The position numbers and the translations under genes were made by a program. This document shows, one piece after another, positions 18,525-27,039 of a stretch of 64,000 nt of DNA. The DNA is from CAUZIZ01 sp965222655 (GTDB taxonomy: Bacteria; Acidobacteriota; UBA6911; RPQK01; JAJDTT01), in assembly GCA_965222655.1 (NCBI GenBank), contig CBDCUP010000003.1:310001-374000 (forward strand), given 5' to 3'. A model generated the notes under the pieces. The model did no database searches, had not been told where the DNA came from, and saw nothing but the letters and a program-made list of their open reading frames with translations. Each line of letters begins with the position of its first letter. Position 1 is the first letter of the stretch.

Positions 18525-19061
18525 CTATACGGACAAGAACGCGCCCGGTTGCTTGAACTCGCATTCATGGCCAGGAGGGCAGGTGTACAATCGACTTACA
18601 TCCACCACGATTTGCCCATCAGGAGCCAGTTCCAGGTGGGGCCGATCCATGGGCCGCGGAGCGGGACCCTCGAAGTTGACTCCTTCGGTGTCGTAGCCGC
18701 TGCCATGACAGGGACACTTGAATTTCTGCTCGCCTTCGACCCAATCAGGGGTACATCCCAGATGGGTGCATTTCGCAAGAATCACAAAAAGCCCTTCGCT
18801 GTTGCGCACCACCCAGATGCGATGCTTCTGCTGAAACCTGGTGTCCACGCCAGGACTGAAATCGCCGGGATAGCCGATTTTGAAATTAGTCTTCGGCTCG
18901 AACAGGACTCGGGGGAAGAAGAACCTGAACGTCATGAACAAGTTCGCCCCCAGGAATCCGAAGACACATGTCCAGGCAAAGTTCCGCCGACGCACGAGAC
19001 CCTTTTTTTCTTCTTGGGGCTCCTTGCTTTCGGAAGTCGCTGCAACTTCTTGTTTCGCCAT
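18525..19061 (-). CDS. Rieske iron-sulfur protein
   Basis: A 178-residue protein with an N-terminal membrane anchor (about 30-55) and the [2Fe-2S] ligands CTHLGC (about 97) and CPCHGSGY (about 117). It takes electrons from quinol and passes them to the cytochrome subunit. The frame is open upstream to 19145, but the ATG at 19061 with AGGA five bases before it is the better start. A short Cys-containing C-terminal tail (TCPPGHECEF) is odd for the family. It is the first gene of the bc part. Confidence 0.92.
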   Translation of the reverse strand: MAKQEVAATSESKEPQEEKKGLVRRRNFAWTCVFGFLGANLFMTFRFFFPRVLFEPKTNFKIGYPGDFSPGVDTRFQQKHRIWVVRNSEGLFVILAKCTHLGCTPDWVEGEQKFKCPCHGSGYDTEGVNFEGPAPRPMDRPHLELAPDGQIVVDVSRLYTCPPGHECEFKQPGAFLSV

Positions 19062-19247
19062 GTTTCCTATGCTCGCAAATGCTGGAACAACCTCATTCGG
19101 GTCACGAGAAAAATGGCTCGAAACCCGCGTCCAGAATATAGTCACATACTATGTAGGTCACTCCCAAAAACTTGTCAAGTTGTCACCTGGATCGGAAGCC
19201 CTGTGGCCACCTTGGATCGTGACTACGATACCACCCGCACGATAGTT

Positions 19248-19571
19248 CTATTTCGACTCACGATCTCCCTCTGATCGCCCCTTGAAGGCAAGGTACACGA
19301 AGGCCGGCATAATGCCCAGCGGGGGTATCAGAAGCAAGATTATTCCTGCATTCAAAGCCCATACATTGGACAGAGCCTGCGCTGTGGTCTTGCACATGGC
19401 GCAGCTCTGAGCCTGCAGTAACCAGGCATCTGAGAAAAGCAGAAGCGTGACAATCGAAGCTCCTACCCTGGCTCCTGAGATGATCGACAAAACACGCCAG
19501 AAACCTCTCAAGCTCTGCTCCTTTTCCACCATCTGGAGTGCTCCGTGATCACCTTTCCCAAGCCTGATCAT
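19248..19571 (-). CDS. Small membrane protein with a CxxC motif, unknown function
   Basis: About 107 residues if started at the ATG that overlaps the subunit IV stop codon (ATGA, 19571). A second ATG at 19532 with a GGAG site would give 94 residues. The longer frame upstream is only the shadow of subunit IV. It has an N-terminal hydrophobic helix, then SCAMCKTTAQALSN, then a second helix (GIILLLIPPLGIMPAFVYL). Its place between oxidase and bc genes suggests a role in copper or haem delivery, but no function is known to me. Confidence 0.65.
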   Translation of the reverse strand: MIRLGKGDHGALQMVEKEQSLRGFWRVLSIISGARVGASIVTLLLFSDAWLLQAQSCAMCKTTAQALSNVWALNAGIILLLIPPLGIMPAFVYLAFKGRSEGDRESK

Positions 19572-19876
19572 CCTCGCATTTCCAGCAACCGCATGCTGTC
19601 CGGCATGAAAAAGACGACAACTAGGAAAATGCACAGAATCAGCATGGGTATCAGGGTCAGCGTCAGGCTGAACTTCTCGAAACGCAAATGCATGAAATAC
19701 GCCATGATGAGCGCGGCTTTGAAAATCGACAGACCCAGCAAGGTCACGAGCATGACCGTCACCGACAGGGCAACGTAGGCGAGCACTACCTCGAGTGCGG
19801 TCATCACCAAAAGGACCACCCACACTGTCAGATAGAGCCGATTCCCGTGGGATTCATGAGCAACTTCATCACTCAT
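19568..19876 (-). CDS. Cytochrome c oxidase subunit IV, prokaryotic type
   Basis: A 102-residue protein with three hydrophobic helices and the family hallmark FKAALIMAYFMHLRFE in the second. It is a small structural subunit of bacterial aa3/bo3-type oxidases. GAGGTG precedes the ATG. It follows the second subunit III gene by 24 bases and overlaps the next small gene. Confidence 0.87.
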   Translation of the reverse strand: MSDEVAHESHGNRLYLTVWVVLLVMTALEVVLAYVALSVTVMLVTLLGLSIFKAALIMAYFMHLRFEKFSLTLTLIPMLILCIFLVVVFFMPDSMRLLEMRG

Positions 19877-19900
19877 CGTGATTTCACCTCGATCGTTTCC

Positions 19901-20527
19901 TTAGACAACGTTTGACAACAGGTAGACCATGGGGAAGATGAACATCCAAACCAGATCCACGAAATGCCAATAGAGACCACTGACTTCGACATCCTCGGTG
20001 TCATACTTACCGCGCTTGAATCCTAGCGCGACGATGGCCAGATAGATGACTCCGATAGTGACGTGAGTCATGTGCAGGCCAGTCAAGGTAAAAAACGTGG
20101 CTCCGAAAAGAGGACTACCCCAAGGGTTCGCAAAGGGGGTCACTCCATGGTGAATCAAGTCCAGCCACTCGTTGCTATGGAGGACGATAAAAGCAACGCC
20201 CCCGACTATTGTGGCCCATATCCACAGGGCCGTTTTACTGCGATCTCCGCGCTGACTGGAGAGCACCGCCATGACCATGGTCACGGAACTGGACAAGAGA
20301 CAGAACGTCATCACCGTTGCCATGGTAATGCTGGGCCAAAGCTCGAAGGGCCGGGGCCAGTCCGGATTCGAAATCCGAACGTAGGTGTAGGCCAGGATCA
20401 TGACCGAGAAGGTCAGGGCATCGGAAATGATGAAAAGCCACATTCCCAGCTTCTTGGAGCCAATCGCGTAGGGATGGCCTCCACCTCCCCAGGCCGAAAC
20501 TGCCGCACCTTGTGTGTGCTGAGCCAT
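19901..20527 (-). CDS. ctaE: Cytochrome c oxidase subunit III, second copy
   Basis: A 208-residue five-helix protein of the haem-copper oxidase subunit III family. GSKKLGMWLFIISDALTF, TLTGLHMTHVTIGVIYL and SGLYWHFVDLVWMFIFPM are the conserved helices. It lies three bases after another subunit III gene. Two different five-helix subunit III proteins in one operon is unusual; both may be in the complex, or they may alternate. Confidence 0.88.
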   Translation of the reverse strand: MAQHTQGAAVSAWGGGGHPYAIGSKKLGMWLFIISDALTFSVMILAYTYVRISNPDWPRPFELWPSITMATVMTFCLLSSSVTMVMAVLSSQRGDRSKTALWIWATIVGGVAFIVLHSNEWLDLIHHGVTPFANPWGSPLFGATFFTLTGLHMTHVTIGVIYLAIVALGFKRGKYDTEDVEVSGLYWHFVDLVWMFIFPMVYLLSNVV

Positions 20528-20530
20528 TCA

Positions 20531-21190
20531 TTACCTCCAAAAGAAAAGGAGCAACAACAGATAGATCCAAAGCGCATCCATGAAGTGCCAGTAAATGGCC
20601 ATCACATCTATCGGAATTCGGTTCAGCGATCCAAACGGATTCTCGCGATTGCGAAACAGCAGAAAACCCAAGGCAAATAGCCCGCCTGACAAATGGACTG
20701 CGTGTGCTCCTGTCAAGACGTAGAAAAACGAACTGCTGGGATTAGAGCTGATGTAGACACCGTCTCCGATCAGCTGTCTCCACACGACTACCTGACCCAC
20801 CAGAAAAGCCGCTCCCAAGACCGTTGTAATCAGCCACCATCTTGAAAAACGGGAGTTGTCGCTCAAGACCTGGCGCGCCCGCTCCAGGGTCAGGCTGCTG
20901 GCCATCAGCAGCAGGGTATTGAACCAGATCAGGCTGGGTAGGCTGGTGGGTATCCAGTCATCCGACAGGCCCTTTCGCACGACATAGGCACTGGTGAACG
21001 CGGTGAATATCATGAGGATGCCCGCAAGAGCAGCCCACATGCCGGTTCGGTAGCGGTTATCGGGAACCCTCTCGGCGCCCCCTCCTGGGCCACCTAGACC
21101 CTCCCAACCAAGGTTCGGAGTGCCACCTCCGCCTCGACCTGAATCTTCGAGCTCAATCTCGACCGGTGGCGGTGCAATCGTTGTAGCCAT
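20531..21190 (-). CDS. ctaE: Cytochrome c oxidase subunit III, first copy
   Basis: A 219-residue five-helix protein, quite diverged from the next gene product. It has a Gly-rich cytoplasmic N-terminus of about 45 residues, YVLTGAHAVHLSGGLFAL and MAIYWHFMDALWIYLLLLLF at the end. Subunit III stabilises the oxidase core and its proton uptake. The gene begins three bases after ctaD and ends three bases before the second copy. Confidence 0.87.
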   Translation of the reverse strand: MATTIAPPPVEIELEDSGRGGGGTPNLGWEGLGGPGGGAERVPDNRYRTGMWAALAGILMIFTAFTSAYVVRKGLSDDWIPTSLPSLIWFNTLLLMASSLTLERARQVLSDNSRFSRWWLITTVLGAAFLVGQVVVWRQLIGDGVYISSNPSSSFFYVLTGAHAVHLSGGLFALGFLLFRNRENPFGSLNRIPIDVMAIYWHFMDALWIYLLLLLFFWR

Positions 21191-21193
21191 CTG

Positions 21194-22969
21194 CTAGCTC
21201 TTGGCGGTCGCCACCTCTGGAGCCGTCTGGGGCACAAAATCCTCGGCCGCTCCAGGCACGCTGTACTCGTAAGGTCCTCGATGAACGACCGGGAACTTCC
21301 CTCCAAAATTGTCATGAGGAGGAGGAGAGGGGACTCCCCATTCGATGGTGGTTGCTCTCCAGGGGTTGATGTCCGCTTTCTTGCCTCGAAAAAGAGCCCA
21401 TATAAAAATCGCCAGAAAGATGAATTGGGCAGCGATGGTCGTGAAGGCAAACATGCTGATGTACTTTTGTACGGCTGCCAGCGGTTCCAGGAACTCGAAG
21501 GACGTCAATTCGGCGTACCTACGCGGATGCCCGGCAAAACCCAGGAAGTGCATCGGCATGAAGATGGCGTACACTCCCACGAAGGTGATCCAGAAGTGAA
21601 TCTTGCCCCAGGTTTCGTTCAGCATGCGTCCAAACATCTTGGGGAACCAATAGTAGGTTCCTGCGAAGATCCCGAATATGGCCGCCACGCCCATGATCAT
21701 GTGAAAGTGGGCGACCACAAAATAGGTATCGTGCAGGTAGACATCCACGGCGGGCTGATTCAGGAAGAGTCCACTGATGCCTCCGGTGACGAACAGGGAA
21801 ACGAAGCCCAAAGCCCATAGCATCGCCGTCGTGAACTGGATTCGTGCGCCCCACAGGGTCCCGAGCCAGTTGAACGTCTTGATCGCGGAAGGAACTGCTA
21901 CCACAGTGGTCGTTAGAGAAAAGACGATTGCGGTATAGGGACTCATCCCGCTCATGAACATGTGATGTCCCCAGACCAGGAAGCTGACAAAACCAATGCC
22001 CATGAGGGCGTAGACCATCGCCTTGTAACCAAAGATCGGCTTACGGCAAAAGGTCGAGAGAATATGCGAAGCGGCGCCCATCCCGGGAAGGATGGCGATA
22101 TAGACCTCAGGGTGACCGAAGAACCAGAACAGGTGCTGCCACAACAGCGGGGACCCGCCCTTGTGGTCTACTATCAACTGATCGCTCACTACCAGGCCAC
22201 CCGGAATAAAAAAACTGGTTCCGGCGTGACGGTCCAATAGCAGTAACACACCGGCTGCCAGGAGTACTCCAAAAGCCAGAAGACCCAGGATTGCCGTCAC
22301 AAACCAGGCCCAGCAGGTCAGGGGAAGCCTCATCATGGACATCCCCTCTGCTCTCATATCTATAGTCGTCACGATGAAGTTGATTGCTCCCAACAACGAC
22401 GCGATGCAGAAGATGGCAAGGCTCAAAATCCAGAGGGACTGCCCTGTCCCGAGGCCTGGACCGGCGAGCTCAATGGCACTCAACGGAGGGTAGGCGGTCC
22501 ATCCGGAGATCGGAGCCCCTCCCTGCACAAAGAACGCGGCAACCATCACCACCAGGGCCAAAAAGGTCACCCAGAAGGAAAGCATATTCAGCGTGGGGAA
22601 GGCCATGTCATCCGCGCCGATCTGGATGGGAAGAAAATAGTTTCCAAAACCACTCTGAGGGGCTGTCGTCAGGACGAAGAAGACCATGATGGTGCCGTGC
22701 ATGGTCAACATCGACAGATAGAACTCCGGCGTCATCACGCCATCCGGCGCTCCTTCCGGGAAAATAGTGCCCAGGATGGAAACCTCAGTGCCGGGCCAGG
22801 CCAGATTCAAGCGGACCAGCACTGAAAGCATCATGCCGAGAAAAACGGAGAAGAGAGCCAGCATGTAATACTGGATTCCGATTACCTTGTGGTCGTAGCT
22901 GAAAATGTACTTCCGAATGAACCCTGTGGGCGCTTCGTGAACCGAGTGCGCCTGGACGGCTTCTCCCAT
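21194..22969 (-). CDS. ctaD: Cytochrome c oxidase subunit I
   Basis: The catalytic subunit (about 590 residues, 12 or more helices) of an aa3-type haem-copper oxidase. CuB and cross-link residues are in FFGHPEVYIAILP and WGHHMFMSG, and haem ligands are in YFVVAHFHMIMG. It reduces oxygen to water and pumps protons. The frame is open to a TTG at 22990, but the ATG at 22969 with GGAG nine bases before it is the likelier start. The gap to ctaC is 63 bases. Confidence 0.96.
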   Translation of the reverse strand: MGEAVQAHSVHEAPTGFIRKYIFSYDHKVIGIQYYMLALFSVFLGMMLSVLVRLNLAWPGTEVSILGTIFPEGAPDGVMTPEFYLSMLTMHGTIMVFFVLTTAPQSGFGNYFLPIQIGADDMAFPTLNMLSFWVTFLALVVMVAAFFVQGGAPISGWTAYPPLSAIELAGPGLGTGQSLWILSLAIFCIASLLGAINFIVTTIDMRAEGMSMMRLPLTCWAWFVTAILGLLAFGVLLAAGVLLLLDRHAGTSFFIPGGLVVSDQLIVDHKGGSPLLWQHLFWFFGHPEVYIAILPGMGAASHILSTFCRKPIFGYKAMVYALMGIGFVSFLVWGHHMFMSGMSPYTAIVFSLTTTVVAVPSAIKTFNWLGTLWGARIQFTTAMLWALGFVSLFVTGGISGLFLNQPAVDVYLHDTYFVVAHFHMIMGVAAIFGIFAGTYYWFPKMFGRMLNETWGKIHFWITFVGVYAIFMPMHFLGFAGHPRRYAELTSFEFLEPLAAVQKYISMFAFTTIAAQFIFLAIFIWALFRGKKADINPWRATTIEWGVPSPPPHDNFGGKFPVVHRGPYEYSVPGAAEDFVPQTAPEVATAKS

Positions 22970-23032
22970 CTCAATTTTCTCCAGTGTCAATCAAGAGTCG
23001 GTCTCTGAATCCCGTCGGCGGCTATCCTGCCG

Positions 23033-23815
23033 CTACTCTTCTGCTTGATCCTTGAGCCAGCTGGCATAGTCCTCGTCTGAAAGGATCTGGATCGTACTCC
23101 TCATCTTGTGGTGCCCCAACCCACACAGCTCGGCACATGCAACTTCGTAGTGTCCGATCTTGGTGGCCTTGAAACGGAGGGGAATGGTCATTCCGGGCAC
23201 GGCATCCTGTTTGATCCGCAGCTCTCGTACAAAGAAGGCGTGGGTAACATCCTTGGAGCGAAGCATCAACTCGATGTTGCGGTTGACCGGTACCGCCATA
23301 ATAGGGACGACAAGATCGTCACTTGAAGCAGGATCATCCGGATCCAAACCGACAAAGTTGCCAGGATCGTCGATCAGCTCCGGTTTCGTCGCTCCGAACT
23401 GACCATCCGCACCGGGATAACGAATGTTCCACTGAAACTGCTGTCCCGTTACCTCGATCCGAACTACATCCTCTCCTGAGGGGATCAGATGCAAACTTGC
23501 CCAGATACTCTGGCCGGGGATGATAAGGGCGAAAAAGACGACGGCTGTCGCCACAGTCCAGATAACCTCCAGCTTATCGTTGCCGTGAGTGTAGTCGGCG
23601 GTTCGACCGGGTCGGTCCTTATAGCGAGCGATCAAGTAGCCCAAACCGACCTGGGCCAGGACAAAGATGATCCCGGTAACCACCAGAGTCAGCATGAATT
23701 GCCGGTCCAGGTCCACACCGTGCTCAGAGGCCAGCTCGGGAAGCCACCAGTACTTGCCCACCGTGAGGACAACGGACACAAGGGTAATCAACCAGATGAT
23801 AATCGCAAAAAACAT
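23033..23815 (-). CDS. ctaC: Cytochrome c oxidase subunit II
   Basis: A 260-residue protein with two N-terminal helices and a cupredoxin domain. The binuclear CuA ligands are His in VTHAFFVRELR and the cluster CAELCGLGHHKM near residue 226. There is no C-terminal cytochrome c fusion, so electrons must come from a separate carrier, most likely the octahaem cytochrome of the same block. It is the first gene of the respiratory block, with AGAGGAG before its ATG and a promoter directly upstream. Confidence 0.95.
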   Translation of the reverse strand: MFFAIIIWLITLVSVVLTVGKYWWLPELASEHGVDLDRQFMLTLVVTGIIFVLAQVGLGYLIARYKDRPGRTADYTHGNDKLEVIWTVATAVVFFALIIPGQSIWASLHLIPSGEDVVRIEVTGQQFQWNIRYPGADGQFGATKPELIDDPGNFVGLDPDDPASSDDLVVPIMAVPVNRNIELMLRSKDVTHAFFVRELRIKQDAVPGMTIPLRFKATKIGHYEVACAELCGLGHHKMRSTIQILSDEDYASWLKDQAEE

Positions 23816-23842
23816 CTCTCACTCCTCTGGAAAACAGACGCT

Positions 23843-23870
23843 ATTGTACCAAGTGAGTTTCAACTTTCAA
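23843..23870 (-). promoter_or_regulatory. Sigma70-like promoter of the oxidase operon
   Basis: On the minus strand TTGAAA (23865-23870) is followed by a 16-base spacer and TACAAT (23843-23848). Transcription would start near 23836, leaving a leader of about 20 bases that carries the AGAGGAG ribosome site of ctaC. Confidence 0.6.
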
Positions 23871-23950
23871 ACGTGTAAATCGAGAGTTTTTAGAGAGAGG
23901 CTCGAAAGAGAGTCCTTACGAACCCAAATTCAAGCTTTCGCCTTGGTCCG

Positions 23951-24028
23951 GCCCCCAGACGCGCTGTCTCCATTCGAGAAAGAAACTTCAGTCAAGGGAC
24001 GTGGCGGTGGCCTCCGGGCACCGCCACG
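23951..24028. repeat. Dispersed repeat A, partial copy
   Basis: It contains the flank module CATTCGAGAAAGAAACTTCAG and one arm block, GTGGCGGTGGCCTCCGGGCACCGCC, lying between the ctaC promoter and the 3' end of the histidine kinase gene. The inner CGAGCC hairpin is missing. The rest of the 290-base gap holds nothing else I can support. Confidence 0.65.
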
Positions 24029-24104
24029 GTTTCCAGACAAGCGATCGGAGAAGGCCGTATTTTGCAGGTTAGGAAGACGGCCTGGCTCCGTCCACACCTC
24101 AACA

Positions 24105-25967
24105 TCAGCCCTGTCTCACGGGTAGCAGAATCTCGAAGGTAGTCCCCTTCTCGAGCTCACTTCGGACCTTGATCTCACCTCGATGCTTTTGAACTACCGC
24201 CTGAACGTTGGCCAGGCCTACGTGGAGCCTTATCTTGGAGCCCTTCTCTATGAACCCGACTTCGAAGATCTTGGCCAAACGATCTTCGGGGATTCCGTGC
24301 CCGGTATCGCTGGTCATCACGCGCACATGCCCATTCTCGGTACTGGTTGCAATTGTAATGACCCCCTCACCTTCGATGGCCTCGGCTGCGTTTAGAAAAA
24401 GGGTCATGAAGGCCTGGTTCAGCTCGACGGGAAAGCTCTCGATCTTCGGAACGTCGGCGAACTTCTTGATCACCTTGATTCGATCTCCCCATTGCGGGCT
24501 CAAGAGTGCCAGGGTGCTCTCTATTCCCTGACGAACGTCGGTAAGCTGAAACTCAGCCTCGTCGAGATGCGTGAAGTTCTTGAGGCTTTGGACAATCGTG
24601 CCCAGGCGCTCTCCCGCCTGCTCTACCTCGACACGGTGCTGCCGGAGGGCTTCAAGTGCCGCCTGCCATCGGCTACTCTTCTTGAGTGCTTCGATACTCG
24701 CAGTCGCTGCAAGCTCGCCGTCCAGTTTGGCCAGCGCTCGCCGCGCCACGTCGGTGCTGCTGCTAATAACGCCCACTGGAGAGTTGATCTCGTGGGCCAA
24801 CCCGGCGACCAACTTGCCCAGAGAAGCCATCTTTTCCAATTGGATCAAGCGCGCCTGAGCACTCTTGAGTCTTTCCAGAGCCTCCGCCTCGAACTTGATC
24901 TGCAGGTTCTTGAGCCTGGTGTTGCTCTGCTCTCCCAGAACCTCTTCCTTGACTTGCTGAAAGGCCCGGTGATGCTCCAGGGCCTTGCGAAAATCACCGC
25001 GGGCCTCGTAGGTGTGGGAAAGAGCTTCGTGAGCACGGTAGATCTTCGGTTGGGTCTTGGCCTTCAGAGCGAGCTCGAGAGCCCTGTGGAGATAGCTGAG
25101 AGCTTCATCGAGCTCGTGCTTCTGTACAGACAGATTGCCGAGATCAATCAGCGTCGTGATCTCAGCCGGCCAGTTCCCAACTTTCCGGCGGATCCGCAGG
25201 GCTTGGCTCAAAGAGTCTTCCGCCTTGACCAGATCCCCTTTTGCCTGGTAGAGGGTGCCAATGTCGTTCAAGGCCCTCGCCTCGCCCAACTCGTTCTCGC
25301 CTCCCCTGCTGAGCTCCAGACTCATGGAATGGTACTTCAGCGCCTCGTCGAGCTTGCCCTGGCGCTGGAGAATCGATCCCAGACCCGTCAAGGCACGACC
25401 TTCGCCGAATCGGTGATCGATACCTCGGAAGAGTTCGAGGCATCCGGTCTGGCACTCAAGGGCTTTCTCCAGGTCCCCAACACTTTCATACACACCACCC
25501 AACGAAGTGAGCGCCCAGCCCTCCCTCACCTTGATTCCCAGACGATGGAGTTTGTCGATTGACTGGTGAAGGCTTTCTACGGCTCGGTCGAATTGGCCGA
25601 TACTCCAATAGACCATGCCGATTCCCAGGAGAGCGCTGCCGATGCCCTCCTCGTCCCCCAACTCACGAAACAGCGCGAGCGACTCCAGGCCCTTGCTCAG
25701 CGCCACGTCGAAGGCACCAACGAAATAGTCGCGGGTACCCAGGTTGAGGAGACCCCAGGCGATACCCTTCGGATACGAGAGTTGGCCGGCGATTTTCAAT
25801 GCCTGGCTCGCAAACTCCCCCTTCCGATCGGCGTCACTGAAGGTTGTCTCCCAGGCAAGCAGGTTCAGAACGTCGACCTTTCCCGTCGATGGTTCGTCAC
25901 CGAGGGAGGCGAGCTGCTGCTTCAGTTGTTCGACGGTGTCATTCATCGAATCGCTCGAACCATGCAT
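24105..25967 (-). CDS. Orphan sensor histidine kinase with N-terminal TPR repeats
   Basis: A 620-residue soluble protein. Residues about 40-340 are eight or so tetratricopeptide repeats (GIAWGLLNLGTRDYFVG, GWALTSLGGVYESVGDLEKA and similar). A coiled-coil follows, then the H box GKLVAGLAHEINSPVG (His near 390), N box FLNAAEAI and G box SDTGHGIPEDR near 555. No membrane segment is present, so it should sense a cytoplasmic partner through the TPRs. No response regulator is encoded in the window. The start is uncertain: ATG at 25967 or 25946, neither with a good ribosome site. Confidence 0.88.
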   Translation of the reverse strand: MHGSSDSMNDTVEQLKQQLASLGDEPSTGKVDVLNLLAWETTFSDADRKGEFASQALKIAGQLSYPKGIAWGLLNLGTRDYFVGAFDVALSKGLESLALFRELGDEEGIGSALLGIGMVYWSIGQFDRAVESLHQSIDKLHRLGIKVREGWALTSLGGVYESVGDLEKALECQTGCLELFRGIDHRFGEGRALTGLGSILQRQGKLDEALKYHSMSLELSRGGENELGEARALNDIGTLYQAKGDLVKAEDSLSQALRIRRKVGNWPAEITTLIDLGNLSVQKHELDEALSYLHRALELALKAKTQPKIYRAHEALSHTYEARGDFRKALEHHRAFQQVKEEVLGEQSNTRLKNLQIKFEAEALERLKSAQARLIQLEKMASLGKLVAGLAHEINSPVGVISSSTDVARRALAKLDGELAATASIEALKKSSRWQAALEALRQHRVEVEQAGERLGTIVQSLKNFTHLDEAEFQLTDVRQGIESTLALLSPQWGDRIKVIKKFADVPKIESFPVELNQAFMTLFLNAAEAIEGEGVITIATSTENGHVRVMTSDTGHGIPEDRLAKIFEVGFIEKGSKIRLHVGLANVQAVVQKHRGEIKVRSELEKGTTFEILLPVRQG

Positions 25968-26090
25968 CCCATTCTAACGCAGACCAACGTGAATTGAAGA
26001 GCCCACTGAGGGGAAGAGAGAACAGATGTTTGCGGCGACGCAGTAGACCAGCGATGAAAAATGCGGGCTAGAGAGAAGTCTCACAAGGAT

Positions 26091-26167
26091 GGATAAGGAG
26101 GGCGTTTACCGAGTCATTTGAGAGAGGCTGAGATTTTAGGTGGGACAAAGGGACGCCCTCCTTATCC
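26091..26167. repeat. Small element with a perfect 15-base inverted repeat
   Basis: GGATAAGGAGGGCGT (26091-26105) and ACGCCCTCCTTATCC (26153-26167) are exact reverse complements around a 47-base AT-richer centre. It lies in the 263-base gap between the 5' end of the kinase gene and the 3' end of the hydratase gene. It could be a small non-autonomous element or a bidirectional structure. No other copy is in this window. Confidence 0.6.
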
Positions 26168-26230
26168 ACCCTCCAGGCCCTACAGGATCCTGGAAAGAAG
26201 GTCAAAGTCTACAGAACCCCCCTGACAATT

Positions 26231-27010
26231 TTACGGTTTGCGCCAGCCAGGGCTACGTTTCTCCAGGAATGAGGCCACACCCTCTTTGAAATCCTCGGTG
26301 TTGCGGGCCACGGCATTCCACTGCGACGCCAAGGCGAGGGCCTCGTTCAGGCCCAGGCCGTGGAGCTGCCCCAGGAGATGCTTCGTCAACCCCAGGGCAC
26401 CCGCATTGTTTTGCGCAAGAACCTGGGCGAGGTTGCCGGCCTGATTCATTAAATCCCCTGGGGAAACCACCTCATTGGCCAGTCCGATATCCTTCGCCTC
26501 CTGGGGAGCGAGGATCCTGCCGGTCAGCAACAATTCCCTGGCTCGCCTCTCGCCAACTTGCTGCAGAAGAAAGACGCTTACCAGCGCCGGGATGAAGCCC
26601 ACCTTGACTTCCGGAAAACCAAAGCTCGAATCCTCTGAAGCTAGCACGAAGTCGCAAACAATCGCCAATCCGCATCCACCCGCCAGGGCGGGGCCGTTGA
26701 CCGCCGCGATCACCGGCTTGGGAAACTGATAGAGCCGCCGCAGCAGGTCGACCAGAACAAGGGTATCGCGGCGCGCCTCTTCCGCAGACAGAGAGGTCAT
26801 CCGGCTCAGTTCCGCAAGATCGGCACCGGCACAAAAACTGGATCCGGAACCAGTAACGATAAGGGATGAGACGTCCTTTTCTCTTTCGATCTCGCTGAGA
26901 AGCTGTTGGAACTCCCCGATGAGGGCCGCGGAAAGGGCATTCCTGACCTTGGGTCGGTTCAACGTGATTACGGCACTTGGAGGTGCCAACTCTAGCTGCA
27001 GATACTTCAT
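26231..27010 (-). CDS. Enoyl-CoA hydratase/isomerase family protein
   Basis: A 259-residue crotonase-fold protein beginning MKYLQLELAPPSAVITLNRP. SGSSFCAGADLAEL and NGPALAGGCGLAIVCDF form the oxyanion hole. The Glu in SSFGFPEVKVGF (EVKVGFIPA) is the usual catalytic acid. The frame is open to 27157, but that part overlaps the upstream gene and has no family similarity. It lies 29 bases after an acyl-CoA carboxyltransferase gene. In leucine breakdown this pairing is methylcrotonyl-CoA carboxylase with methylglutaconyl-CoA hydratase, the most likely role. Confidence 0.87.
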   Translation of the reverse strand: MKYLQLELAPPSAVITLNRPKVRNALSAALIGEFQQLLSEIEREKDVSSLIVTGSGSSFCAGADLAELSRMTSLSAEEARRDTLVLVDLLRRLYQFPKPVIAAVNGPALAGGCGLAIVCDFVLASEDSSFGFPEVKVGFIPALVSVFLLQQVGERRARELLLTGRILAPQEAKDIGLANEVVSPGDLMNQAGNLAQVLAQNNAGALGLTKHLLGQLHGLGLNEALALASQWNAVARNTEDFKEGVASFLEKRSPGWRKP

Positions 27011-27039
27011 TGAGATCTCGTTAGGGTCTGTTTTCCTGT

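Noticed and set aside
24492..25562. A 356-codon open frame on the plus strand
   Set aside because: It is antisense to the TPR histidine kinase, whose domains are clear on the minus strand. Long shadows are expected in this base composition.
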